A stretch of DNA of 64,000 nt, from contig NC_090024.1 in NCBI RefSeq assembly GCF_037176765.1, positions 241,543,071 to 241,607,070 of the forward strand, given 5' to 3'. The stretch's first letter is position 1. Every line of letters starts with the position of its first letter. Under the pieces are notes generated by a model. That model was not told where the DNA came from. It saw nothing but the letters and a program-made list of their open reading frames with translations, and searched no databases. The stretch comes from Anolis sagrei. Taxonomy: Eukaryota; Chordata; Lepidosauria; Squamata; Anolidae. A program made the position numbers and the translations under genes. Below, piece after piece: positions 1 through 10,500 of this stretch.

Positions 1-45
1 CCGCTGCACCACTGGCGGCTCCTTATATTATATTATATTATATTA

Positions 46-838
46 CTAGCTTGGGGACCCGGCGTTGCCCGGGTTATTAGAGAAAGTGGGTAATGGCGGT
101 TCTGTATGCCAAGTTTGGTCTTTATAGGTCTTTGGATAACAGCTGCATTATTTTCAGGAAGTGAGTGAAGGTACTTGAAGTCCCATCATCCATGGGCCAT
201 CCTCCTACAAACAGCAGCAGGATATAGAGTGGGTCATGGGGGCTCTGTGTGCCAAGTTTGGTCTTTATCAGTCATTAGATGAGGGTGGCAGTGGTGTCAG
301 TAAGTGAGTGAAGGTAGTGTAAGTCCCATCATCCAAAGTCCATCCCCTTTCAAACTGCAGCAGGATGTAGAGTGGATCATGGGGGCTCTGTGTGCCAAGT
401 GTGGTCTTGATTGGTCATTAGAAGAGGGTTGCAGCAATCTTTGGAAGGGAGTTAAGGTACTTGAAGTCCCATCATCCATGGTCTGTCCTCCTCCAAACTG
501 CACCAGGAAGTAGAGTGGGTCATTGGAGCTCCATGTGGCATGTTCTGACCCAGGCCCCGGCCTTTCCTTTCCTCTCTTTCTCACCTCGGAATGTTGGATT
601 TGAGGCTGGCCAGTCAGAGACCATATGCAAATTTCCTTCTGTCATGCCCCGTTTCTGCCATGAACCCTCTTCTCCACCAGGGGCTCCTATTGAAGCTGCC
701 CAATCAGAGACCATATGCAAATAGCACCACAGCGGCAGCCAATCAGAACGCTGCCACATACACCTTCCTCCCTCTGTCCGCCCTCTGTCCGCCCTCTGTC
801 CTATACAAACAAACACTCTTCTTTATTATATATACAGA
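46..838 (-). mobile_element. Non-autonomous Helitron inside the AT satellite
   Basis: Read on the minus strand it starts TCTGTATATATAATAAAG at 838 and ends CTAG at 46. Just before the end is a perfect hairpin with stem ACCCGG/CCGGGT and loop GCAACG. It sits between A and T, with no target duplication, in the (TTATA)n tract. These are the Helitron hallmarks (5' TC, 3' hairpin plus CTRR, A^T insertion). No Rep/helicase coding is visible. The interior holds a 143-bp tandem repeat and, near the 5' end, a CCAAT/octamer-like duplicated segment. Confidence 0.85.
86..530 (-). repeat. 143-bp tandem repeat inside the Helitron
   Basis: The phrase GTGGGTCATGGGGGCTCTGT recurs with changes at about 86, 229, 372 and 515, a constant 143-bp period. 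Each unit also carries a GCCAAGTTTGGTC-like motif shared with other Helitron copies in the window. Confidence 0.8.
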
Positions 839-1607
839 TATTATATTATATTATATTATATTGTGGCTGGTGATCCTCAGTTTTTTTGAACCAGACCTTT
901 CGGTCAGCAAGTTCAGCAGCTCAGCGGTTTAACCCACTGCATCAGCGGGGGCTCCTTATATTATATTATATTATATTGTATTATATTGTGGCTGGTGATC
1001 CTCAGTTGTTTTGAGCTAGACCTTTCGGTCAGCAAGTTCAGCAGCTCAGCAGTTTAGCCCACTGCACCAGCGGGGGCTCCTTATATTATATTATATTATA
1101 ATATTATATTTATTGTGGCTGGTAATCCTTAGTTTTTTTGAACCAGACCTTTCGGTCAGCAAGTTCAGCAGCTCAGTGGTTTAACCCACTGCATCAGCGG
1201 CGGCTCCTTATAATATTATATTATATTATATTATATTATATTATATTATATTATATTATATTATATTGTGGCTGGTGACCCTCCGTTTTTTTGAACCAGA
1301 CCTTTCGGTCAGCAAGTTCAGCAGCTCAGCGGTTTAACCCACTGCATCAGCGGGGGCTCCTTATGTTATATTATATTATATTATATTATATTATATTATA
1401 TTATATTATATTGTGGCTGGTGATCCTTAGTTTTTTTGAACCAGACCTTTCGGTCAGCAAGTTCAGCAGCTCAGCGGTTTAACCCACTGCACCACCAGGG
1501 GATCCTAATTTTACGTTATTCACTATTATTATGTTTATTTTTACCCTACTTTTCTCCACAAGGAGACTCAAAGCAGCTTTTGGTGCAACAAACTTCAAAT
1601 CCCAAGG

Positions 1608-1882
1608 ATGGGATAATGATTTTTTTTTTGTCGTGTCAGGAGCGACCTGAGAAACTGCAAGTTGCTTCTGGTGTGAGAGAATTAGCCGTCTGCAAGGATG
1701 TTGCCCAGGGGACACCCGGATGAATTGATGTTTTTATCATCCTTGTGGGAGGCTTCTCTCATATTCCCGCATGAGGAGCTGGAGCTGATAGAGGGAGCTC
1801 ATCTGCCTCTCCCCGGATTTGAACCTGTGAGTTGTCGGTCTTCAGTCCTGCCAGCCACCGGGGGCTCCAATGGGATGATGAT
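1608..1882 (-). mobile_element. tRNA-derived SINE, full length
   Basis: Minus-strand SINE with its poly(A) tail at 1621-1629 and its head (reverse complement of a GGAGCCCCCGGTGG-type start) ending at 1868. The B-box-like segment is near 1817. A 13-bp target duplication, ATGGGATAATGAT against ATGGGATGATGAT, flanks it. Confidence 0.85.
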
Positions 1883-2639
1883 GATGATGATGATAACGAT
1901 ACACCACTTTCCTTTGATAAACAAAACTCAAAGGGCTACCCTAGCAGTTAAGCAACACCAAAGCTCCCTGCTGCCCATGGCAGGGATTTCTGTGCAAGTT
2001 TGGTCAGCAAGTTCAGCAGTGCAGTGCTACCAGGGGACCGTAATCTTATCCTAAATTCAGAGCTTGAGCCTGAGTTTGGAGCACTGAACAGTCCCAAGCA
2101 TGGTCTTTGTGCATTCACCCTCTAAGGAAAAATATGGGAATGGTGCATTGCAAACCCCTCCAGATGTCGTTGGACTGTCCCATTAACTTTGCATAATTGT
2201 CACCTCAACAGACAAATGCACAGTGTAGTGCATACAGAATGTTTGACTTCATCCTTTTTTCTCATTTTTCTAGAAATAGTGAACTTCCTTAGGATAAGAT
2301 TTTAAGGGCAGGACTACCCAGTCCATTTTAAACTATGATTTATTAGTATTGGTGTTTTAATCTTTGCTCTGTGTTTTTTTTTTTCCACGGATGTATATTA
2401 ATGCTCCCCTGGTGCTGCAGCGGGTTGTGAAAATCTGTTGGAAATTGGGCAGTTGAGGTTTATATATCTGTGAAATGTCCAGGGTGGGAGAAAAAACTCT
2501 TGTCTGCTTGAACCCTCTGGCCACCAGGAGAGATGTCACTTCACCATCCATTTGTGACGCTGATGTAGTACTTCCTCAGTCTTTGCATGCTTGCTGGAGA
2601 TTTTTATGGCCTCGTAAATTAGTTAAATTAGCCTCCCCG
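1883..2639. other. Mostly unassigned sequence with a small Penelope-derived patch
   Basis: No gene is visible. The stretch around 2405-2530 (TTTATATATCTGTG followed by a CCAGGGTGGGAGA-like phrase) matches the terminal-repeat region of the Penelope-like elements found elsewhere in the window. The rest is unassigned. Confidence 0.5.
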
Positions 2640-2822
2640 CATAATCAGTACCTAAATTTCCTACTTGTGAGATGCAGTTGTCTTTCAGACTGCAAAGGTC
2701 GACAGCAAGCTACACAATTTGCTCGGAAGCTCACTCCAACCCGGGCTGGCTTCGGACTCATGACCTTTCGGTCAGTAGTGATCTTAATGCAACTGACTCC
2801 CAGCCAACTGCGCCACAGTCCT
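2640..2822 (-). mobile_element. tRNA-derived SINE, second family
   Basis: On the minus strand this begins with GTGGCGCAGTTGGCTGGGAG and carries a CGAAAGGTCATGAGTC-like B-box region. Its body differs from that of the commoner SINE in this window. The head is at 2822 and the tail fades near 2640. Confidence 0.65.
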
Positions 2823-2895
2823 GGTTGACCAGCTGGGATTTCTAGGAGTTGAAGATCAAAATACCTGGGGACCCACAGGTTGAGAACCACTGGGT
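2823..2895. mobile_element. hAT MITE fragment
   Basis: The end reads ACAGGTTGAGAACCACTG, a hAT-type terminus, preceded by the same interior text as the intact MITE at 32768-32894. Only one end is clear. Confidence 0.55.
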
Positions 2896-2969
2896 TAAAT
2901 GGATGCAATGACTCAGCAAAAGCTGTAGTTCAATATAGGAAGTCACAGTCTTCTTCCCTGGAGACTAGG

Positions 2970-3233
2970 ACATGGAGTAGTGGCTTCAAACTACGAGGAG
3001 ATTCCATCTGAACATGAGGAAGAACTTCCTGACTGTGAGAGCCGTTCAGCAGTGGAACTCTCTGCCCCGGAGTGTGGTGGAGGCTCCTTCTTTGGAGGTT
3101 TTTAAACAGAGGCTAGATGGCCATCTGTCAGGGGTGCTTTGAATGCAATATTCCTGCTTCTTGGCAGAATGGGGTTGGACTGGATGGCTCATGAGGTCTC
3201 TTCCAACTCTTTGCTTCTATGATTCTATAAGCA
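2970..3233 (+). mobile_element. CR1 LINE, 3' end
   Basis: Encodes the end of CR1 ORF2 ([17 protein letters not shown]-like, then [16 protein letters not shown]-like) followed by the CR1 3' UTR (GGGGTTGGACTGGATGG, then a CTTCCAACTCTTTG-like phrase and an ATTCTAT terminal repeat). Confidence 0.9.
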
Positions 3234-3464
3234 AATGTGCCTGATGCCTACTAACACCTCAGTTTGAGAGAGCTCTCAGTGTGAGAGAAGAACCTCAGTG
3301 GGAGAACAGATCTCAGTCATAGGAGGCCTGACTGTGGGAGAAAAGCCTCAGAGTGTGAGGTAGGCCTCACTATGAGAAGACCTCGTGTGTGAAGCTTCAA
3401 TGTGAAGGTTGAACTTTATTTGTGTTATAGAAACCTTGTTCTTGTAAATAGTGCAACCATATTA
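3234..3464. repeat. Degenerate short tandem repeat around CTCAGTGTGAGAG
   Basis: From about 3265 to 3410 a phrase of roughly 25-30 bp (CTCAGTGTGAGAGAAG and variants) recurs imperfectly five or six times. No coding potential is evident. It may be the remnant of an ancient repeat-rich exon or a decayed minisatellite; neither can be shown here. Confidence 0.4.
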
Positions 3465-4057
3465 CAGTGTTCCCTCACTTATTGTGGGGGTTCCGTTCCA
3501 GGACCCCCCTGTGATAAGTGAAAACCTGCGAAATTGGGGTATTCAAAGAGAGTTGTAGTTCACCTAAATCCAGAGAGCACTGTGGACTCAAACCATGATG
3601 GATCACCACCAAACTTGGCATGAATACTCAATACAGGGAGGGAGGGAGCTCAAGGCCAGCCAAGGAGGAAGTCCCAGGAGACCAAAACTCCCCCAACCAA
3701 AAATTGGGCCAAAGTCCCAAAGCAAACCTGCTTCCAAACAGTGCTGCCGCGTCCCTGCTGCTTCCGCCACCGCTGTTCGCCGCCAAGGGAAGGCACACTG
3801 CCTGGTGTGGCCTTCCAAAGCCCATACAATCGAGGGAGAGCAGGGTGTCGCCTCCCATTGGTTGGCTACTCCATTGGTGGGAACTTTTCCTGCCGCCAAA
3901 GGGGCTGCTGGGAAGAAGCCCACTCTGGCACCATGGCAGAGGAAGGAAGGATAGGAGGGATGGAGGGAAGGTGAGGAGGATCGCTGTGAAGGTGCAGGGA
4001 AAACCGCAAAAGAGCGAGTCCGCGGTAAATAAACCACGAAGCAGCAAGGAAACACTG
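3465..4057. mobile_element. Tc1/mariner-pogo-like MITE
   Basis: The ends are CAGTGTTCCCTCACTTATT and, reversed, CAGTGTTTCCTTGCTGCTTC, flanked by TA on both sides, as in Tc1/mariner and pogo/Tigger elements. The 593-bp interior encodes no recognisable transposase. It carries about 95 bp (3546-3640) that also occurs inside a Helitron near the right edge. Assignment to pogo/Tigger rests on the terminal text and the TA duplication. Confidence 0.7.
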
Positions 4058-4139
4058 TATTTTGCTATAAATAAAACCCTCCTATGGAAGAGATACCATT
4101 GCTCTGTGTGTTTTTGTTCTATCGATGTGTGCTAGTGGT

Positions 4140-5071
4140 GCCGGGTCACGCTGTTGCTAATAAGTTACTCTGTTGTACATTTATTTATGGGGGTCCTCCT
4201 GGATTCTTCACTTACGTTTGAGGCTCAGGCGTCGGTGGTGGCCAGGAGGGCCTTTGCACAATTAAGACTCGTGCACCAACTGCAACCTCAGGAAGGTGGA
4301 TCTGGCCAAGGTGGTCCACGCCATAGTCACCTCTAGATTGGATTACTGCAATGCACTCTATGTGGGGCTGCCCTTGAAAACGGCCCGGAAATTTCAGATG
4401 ATGCAACGGGCAGCAGCCAGGTTGTTAACCGGGGTCCTTTACAGAGAGAGGTCATCCCTACTGTTTAAGGAGCTCCACTGGCTGCCTTTCATCTACAGGA
4501 CCCAATTCAAGGTGCAGGTTCTTACCTACAAAGCCCTGAATGGTTTGGGACCCGCCTACCTGCGTGACCGCATCTCTGTATACGAACTCGCACGATCTCT
4601 TCGATCATCCGGGGAGGCCCTGCTCTCGATCCCACCAGCATCGCAGGCGCGATTGGTGGGGACGAGAGAGAGGGCCTTTTTAGTGGTGGCCCCTCGACTC
4701 TGGAACTCAATCCCTAAAGACATCAGACAGGCTCCAACTTTGGCAGTCTTCAGGAGGAACTTGAAGACGTGGCTTCCCGGAATAATGATCCCATAGCACT
4801 TTGTCCTCCAAAGCACTTTACATCTTCTAAGTCTGCTCTTTTGCCCTGTCACAAACACCAGTATCACCTTCCGTTCATGTCCCAGCATATTTCCAATTTT
4901 AACTTTACATTTGGCCTCCCCTCTGTTTTTAATTGTGTGTTATTTTATTGATAATGTTCTTTGTTATTGTCTATGTTTTTTTAATTGCTTGTATTGTTGT
5001 TTTATTGCTTGTATTGTTGTTGTTTGGGCTCGGCCTCATGTAAGCCGTACCGAGTCCCTTGGGGAGAAGCC
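4140..5071 (+). mobile_element. L2 LINE, 3' half of ORF2 and 3' UTR
   Basis: The frame at 4296-4796 gives L2 reverse-transcriptase C-terminal text: VTSRLDYCNALYVGLP, AAARLLTGV, KELHWLPFIYRTQFKV, YKALNGLGPAYL and [17 protein letters not shown] matching piece (GVLLDSSLTFEAQ) lies just upstream in a different frame, so the copy is frameshifted. The 3' UTR reads GGGCTCGGCCTCATGTAAG near 5027. The 5' part is missing. Confidence 0.9.
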
Positions 5072-5402
5072 AACCTTAAAAACTCTGGCATAGACACTGA
5101 GAACTGGGAAACCCTGGCCCTTGACCGCTCCAGCTGGAGGTCAGCTGTGACCAGCAGTGCTGCAGAATTCGAGGAGGCACGAGTGGAGGGTGAAAGAGAG
5201 AAACGTGCCAGGAGGAAGGCGCGTCAAGCCAACCCCGACCGGGACCGCCTTCCACCTGGAAACCAATGCCTTCACCATGGGAGAAGATGTGGGTCAAGAA
5301 TAGGGCTCCAGTGCCACCTACAAACCCACAAAAATAGTCATCAAGGAAGACCATCTTACTCGTCCAACGAGGGATCGCCTAAGTAAGTAAGTAAGTAAGT
5401 AA
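5072..5402 (+). mobile_element. Non-LTR retrotransposon 3' end with (AAGT)n tail
   Basis: The translation contains DTENWETLALDRSSWRSAV, a basic stretch EREKRARRKARQANP, and a C-terminal zinc-finger-like end (RRCGSRIGLQCHLQTH). This is a common C-terminus in some vertebrate LINEs. The copy ends in (AAGT)n at 5382-5402. A second copy with the same tail lies at 42974-43284 on the minus strand. I cannot assign the clade with certainty. Confidence 0.7.
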
Positions 5403-5403
5403 G

Positions 5404-6885
5404 GTTGTTGTTCATTCGTTCAGTCGTCTCCGACTCTTCGTGACCTCATGGACCAGCCCACGCCAGAGCTCCCAGTCGGCCGTCACCACCCCCAGCTCCT
5501 TCAAGGTCAGTCCAGTCACTTCAAGGATGCCGTCCATCCATCTTGCCCTTGGTCGGCCCCTCTTCCTTTTGCCTTCCACTTTCCCCAGCATCACTGTCTT
5601 CTCTAGGCTTTGCAGTCTCCTCATGATGTGGCCAAAGGACTTCAACTTTGTCTCTAGTATCTTTCCCTCCAGTGAGCAGTCGGGCTTTCTTTCCTGGAGG
5701 ATGGACTGGTTGGATCTTCTCGCAGTCCAAGGCACTCTCAACACTTTCCTCCAACACCACAGCTCAAAAGCATCGATCTTCCTTCGCTCAGCCTTCCCTA
5801 AGGTCCATCTCTCACATCCGTAGGTGACTACAGGGAAATCCATGGCTTTGACTAGGCAATGGATCTTTGTTGTCAGTCTGATGTCTCTACTCTTTACTAT
5901 TTTATCGAGACTGGACATTGCTCTCCTCCCAAGAAGTAAGCGTCTTCTGATTTCCTGGCTACAGTCTGCATCTGCAGTAATCTTTGCACCTAGAAATACA
6001 AAGTCTGTCACGGCCTCCACGGTTTCTCCTTCTATTTTCCTGTTGTCAATCATTCTTGTTGCCATAATCTTGGTTTTTTTTACATTTAGCTGCAACCCGG
6101 CTTTTGCGCTTTCTTCTTTCACCTTGATTAGAAGGCTCCTCAGCTCCTCCTCGCTTTCGGCCATCAGGGTGGTGTCATCTGCATATCTGAGGTTGTTAAT
6201 GTTTCTTCCAGCAATTTTCACCCCAGCTTTGCATTCATCCAGCCCCGCACATCCTCGCATGATGTGTTCTGCATACAAGTTAAAAAGGTTGGGTGAGAGG
6301 ATGCAGCCTTGCCGTACGCCTTTCCCAATCTGGAACCAGTCTCCTGTTCCGTGGTCAGTTCTGACTGTTGCTCTCCTTGGTCCTTGTACAGATTCCTCAG
6401 GAGAGAGGCAAGGTGGCTTGGTATGCCCATCCCACCAAGAACTTGCCACAATTTATTATGATCCACACAGTCAAAGGCTTTAGAATAGTCAATGAAGCAG
6501 AAGTTTTTCTGAAACTCCCTGCCTTTCTCCATTATCCAGCGGATATTGGCAATCTGGTCTCTTGTTCCTCTGCCTTTTCTGAACCCAGCTTGAACATCTG
6601 GCAACTCTCGCTCCATGTATTGCTGGAGTCTTCCTTGCAGGATCTTGAGCATTACCTTACTGGCATGAGAAATAAGGGCCACTGTACGGAAGTTTGAGCA
6701 GTCTTTCGCATTTCCCTTTTTTGGTATGGGGATATAAGTTGATTTTTTCCAGTCTGATGGCCATTCTTGTGTTTTCCATATTTGCTGGCAAATGGCATGC
6801 ATCACCTTGACAGCATCATCTTTTAAGATTTTAAACTGTTCAGCTGGGATCCCGTCGTCTCCTGCTGCCTTGTTGTTAGCAAAGT
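5404..6885 (-). mobile_element. BovB (RTE) LINE, reverse transcriptase and 3' end
   Basis: The minus strand encodes BovB ORF2 from NKAAGDDGIPAEQFKILKDD at about 6884 through the RT core ([75 protein letters not shown]) to the end near 5412 ([20 protein letters not shown]). A frameshift near 6385 splits the RT domain over two frames. The 3' terminus abuts the (AAGT)n tail of the preceding LINE. The YADD catalytic motif is intact. The 5' half (endonuclease) is missing. Confidence 0.95.
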
Positions 6886-6984
6886 AAGGTAGCGAGGTAC
6901 AAATAAAGTTAATAAATAAATAAAATAAATCAAGCCCAACATGAAGCACCTCACAGTATTCGGTGAGCAAGAGAGAAGAGAGGT
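6886..6984. mobile_element. LINE tail fragment
   Basis: AATAAATAAATAAAATAAAT-rich text following a GAGGTACAAATAAAG phrase, as in the L2 3' tails of the window. It separates the BovB copy from the NSFL1C 3' UTR. Confidence 0.4.
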
Positions 6985-7387
6985 CCCAGTTTAGGGGTTC
7001 GCTTTATTTAATACATCAAAGAGGGGGAATAATTTTGTGGCTGCCCTTGGAGGAGGAAGAGGAGGAAGGCCGTGACGCATCCTTCACCCTTTTGCCACTC
7101 CTTGAGGACAGCAACACGGCCGTCTGTGAAAGAAGGTACCTGGCCGAGGACCCTCCTCGTTGCAAAAAGTCTGTGTTTGGTTTAATTTGCCTTTTTTGTT
7201 TGTTTTTAAAGTCCATGGATCAGCACAAAAGAAAAAAAAGAAAACAAAAAACCATGGGAAACGCAACTAAAGAGTCCAACCCAAGAGCTTCGAACCCAGT
7301 GCTACGACCCGACCGTGACGCCACGGATCCCCGCTGGGCCTCACGCGGGGGGGCTATGATACGGCGTGGGCGGAGAGGAGGGTCCCC
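6985..7387 (-). other. NSFL1C: NSFL1C 3' UTR (predicted)
   Basis: Runs from the stop codon at 7388-7390 to about 15-20 bases past an AATAAA signal at 7003-7008 (minus strand). This sequence is largely free of recognised repeats, unlike its surroundings. The exact cleavage site is inferred. Confidence 0.6.
7003..7008 (-). terminator. NSFL1C: Poly(A) signal AATAAA of NSFL1C
   Basis: A canonical AATAAA on the minus strand about 380 bases after the NSFL1C stop codon, the first good signal downstream of it. Confidence 0.6.
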
Positions 7388-7550
7388 TTATATTAACCGT
7401 TGGACAATGACGGCGTTGAGGAGATTGGCTTCCTTCAGAGTCAGGTCCTCGTCTGAGAGCTCTTTGTTCGGGAACGTGGTCATGAGGACAAAGCTGGTGG
7501 CGGCCATCGCCGGCCTGGCGTCCGCTATGAAAAGCCGGACGTCACGGATC
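7388..7550 (-). CDS. NSFL1C: NSFL1C exon 9 (UBX domain end, stop codon)
   Basis: Acceptor TGGACAG|GATCCG. Encodes [20 protein letters not shown], the TTFPNKEL p97-binding loop and the ending [12 protein letters not shown], with the TAA stop at 7388-7390. Confidence 0.97.
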
Positions 7551-10500
7551 CTGTCCAGGAAAAGGAGAGAGGCATGAGCATTTAGCCGAGTCCAGACTCC
7601 AAGACGATAGGAAAGACACCCCTTGGAAAAAATATACTGAAAACAGCACCAAGCTTTTGACCTGTTCCGCTTACCTGTGACTGTGGTTGAATTTCTGCAC
7701 AAGACGCCCACCATCAGCAAGTCGGATCTGAATGTTGGTGGTGGGCTCAGACTCGTCAATGGTGATCGAAGAGCTGGCTTTGGCTTCGTTCTCGGCCTGC
7801 TGCGCCAGAGAGCCTGAGCCCATCACTTGGGGGGCGGTGCTGAGAAAAAAAGGGGAGAACAGAGGTTTGCTTTAATGGTACTTCAAAGGGGGAGAAATAT
7901 ATAGTACTACAAAATCTCTTTGGCTAAAAAAAGCCAATGGGATTTTGGCCTGCATCAATAGGAATCTACTGTCTAGACAGGATGACACTGGTGATTATAT
8001 GTTTTTAATGGTTTATATGGTGGCGCAGTGGGTTAAAGCGCTGAGCTTGTTAACCAAAAGGTCGCAGGTTCAATTCCAGGGAGCGGCGTGAGCTTCTGCT
8101 GTCAGCCCCAGCTTCTGCCAACCTAGCAGTTCAAATACATGCAAATGTGAGATCAATAGGTACCGCTCCAGCGGGAAGGTAACGGCGCTCCATGCAGTCA
8201 TGCCAACCACATGACTTTGGAGGTGTCTTTGGCTCAGAAATGGAGATGAGCACCCCCCACCCCCCCAGACTGGAATTGACTGGAATTAATGTCAGGGGAC
8301 AACCTTTACCTTTACCTTTATGGTTTTTATAATATTAGGTTGAATGTTTTAAATTTCACTTTATGAATGTATGGCATCAAATTCTGCCAATGTTTGTAAG
8401 CCCCCTTGAGTCGCCGTAAGGCTGAGAAAGGCAGGCTACAAATGCCCTAAATAAACAAATAAATAAATCGATCGATCCAGGAAAGTCAAGTCTCTGGCTT
8501 GATCAGACCACACCTGGAATCCCACTGAGTCCAATTCTGGGCACCACATTTGAAGGCAGAGGTTGACTCTAAGTTGGAATGTGTCCAGAGGAGGGCAACT
8601 CAAAGGATCAAGGGTTTGGAGAACAAGGCCTATGAGGAGCGGCTTAAAGAGCTGGGCATACTTAGCCTGCAGAAGAGAATCATAGAATCATAGAGTTGGA
8701 AGAGACCTCATGGGCCATCCAGTCCAACCACCTGCCAAGAAGCATGAAAATTACATTCATTTGGGAATTGTAGTTGCTGGGATTTATAGTTCAACTACAA
8801 TCAAAGGGCATTCTGAACCCCACCAACGATAGAATTGGGGCAGACTTCCCACACAATTCCTAACAAATTGTTAGGAATTGTGGGAGTTGAAGTCCAAAAC
8901 ACCGGGAGGACCAAAGTTTTCCCATGCTTAGTCTGCACTGTAGAATTATTGCTGTTGTGGTGGTGTTGTGGTGGAGAACTGGACTACAACTCTGGAGTAA
9001 TACTAAAAGAAATAATACACGAGGCACCTAGTTCTCAATGCAAACTGTCTAATGGAGATGTGTCATGTCGCACACTCAGCTGTGAGACTAAAAACAACAA
9101 GGGTTTGGTTTTAGGAAGGAGCCATCAGACTACTGCAATGAAATCTGCAAGAGCACAACTTCTGCCAGAACGACGGACCTGAAACATGATCCTCTCGCTC
9201 TCTGACTGACCTGGGATATTTCTGGCTTTCAGAGCCGATGCTGAGTCTTGCACTCAACAATATCACTTTCATCCAGAAAAGCGTAATATATTTTGCATTC
9301 CTAATTATGGCTAAGCAAACCTAGGAAGCAAATATGCAGAAATACACGGCCCTGCCTCATTTCAGCATTTATATGTCTGGAGATTTCATCATGAAAGACA
9401 GGAAAGTAGAACTGACGCAGATGAGGAAGGGGTCTCTCTTAGAATCATAGAATCCAAGAGTTGGAAGAGACCTCCTGGGCCATCCAGTCCAACCCCATTC
9501 TGCCAAGAAGCAGGAATATTGCATTCAAAGCACCCCTGACAGATGGCCATCCAGCCTCTGTTTAAAAGCTTCCAAAGAAGGAGCCTCCACCACACTCCGG
9601 GGCAGAGAGTTCCACTGCTGAACGGCTCTCACAGTCAGGAAGTTCTTCCTCGTGTTCGGATGGAAACTCCTCTCTTGTAGTTTGAAGGCATTGCCCCATT
9701 GCGTCCTAGTCTCCATTGAAGCAGAAAACAAGCTTGCTCCCTCCTCCCTGTGGCTTCCTCTCACATATTTATACATGGCTATCATATCTCCTCTCAGCCT
9801 TCTTAAGTCTGCTGTATCAGACCAAAGTCTGGTATCCAACTTCCAACTGCTAAATATCATATGCCTTCAAGAATCCTATGCTCCAGACCACTGGAATTCA
9901 GAGATACATAGCTCTATACGAGGAGGCTCCAATTACTTACATATATTTGATTCGTTTGTCTATTAATGGCTACCTATGCGTCCTTCCAGTATTCTAACAA
10001 AAAGCTAATAAATTCTGGACTAGACGACATTACTGTGAGGCAGATTGGGAACTGGTCAACTCAGGCATGAGCAAACTTGGACCCTCCAGGTGTTTTGGCC
10101 TTCAACTCCCACAAATGCCCATGCTTGAGTTAACTGGCTGAACCAAAAGGGTGTTTATCAGTGGCTCCCTTTTCTCCCTCCTGGAGATAAGTGACTATTT
10201 GGGTGCCACAGGGTTCTTTCTTGCGTCATTCAAGGCTAGTCAACTTGGATGATGGGATAGGTGGCATGATGTTCGGTTTTGTAGATGATACCCAATTGGA
10301 AGGGATGGCTAATAAACTGGGAGGGACAGCCATATACAGTGATACCTTCAGTTCAGAGTTTAATTTGTTCTGTGAGCGAGAACTCACATCGCAATTTTCT
10401 CAAAGCGAATATTCCCCTTGAAATGCTATCCGTTCCAGCCTCCTAAAATCCCAACACCGATTTTTTGTTACATGTTTTGAAATAAGAAAATATACTTTAT

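Larger units (their letters stand above)
1..1505. repeat. Composite satellite: SINE head plus (TTATA)n array
   Basis: At least five head-to-tail units each join a (TTATA)n tract, a short GTGGCTGGTGATCCTCAG-like spacer and about 75 bp that reads as the reverse complement of a tRNA-SINE head. The spacer recurs near 863, 988, 1115, 1268 and 1413, so the period is about 125-153 bp and varies mainly with the length of the AT tract. Bases 1-45 are the end of a further unit, cut off from the rest by a Helitron at 46-838. Confidence 0.85.
7905..8680 (+). mobile_element. CR1 LINE split by a SINE and an L2 tail
   Basis: CR1 ORF2 text ([14 protein letters not shown]-like) at 7922-7985 resumes at about 8470-8680 (HLEYCVQFW-like, then ECVQRRAT-like and the [12 protein letters not shown] region). 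The gap holds a SINE (8019-8320) and an L2 tail (8321-8465). The copy stops where an opposed CR1 3' end begins. Confidence 0.8.

Noticed and set aside
86-530. Regularly spaced repeats as a CRISPR-like array
   Set aside because: The 143-bp units are contiguous tandem copies without short direct repeats and unique spacers, and the DNA is from a vertebrate.
4296-4796. A 166-residue intact frame as a possible host gene
   Set aside because: It is the C-terminus of an L2 reverse transcriptase.
5412-6970. Long reverse-strand frames as host genes
   Set aside because: They are BovB ORF2, with the RT motif YADD and no host-like exon structure.
6963-7577. A 204-codon plus-strand frame over the NSFL1C 3' end
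   Set aside because: It is antisense to exon 9 and the 3' UTR, with low-complexity Lys/Arg text and no homology.
8019-8110. Possible tRNA gene from A- and B-box text
   Set aside because: The promoter boxes belong to a tRNA-derived SINE, and no cloverleaf acceptor stem closes.
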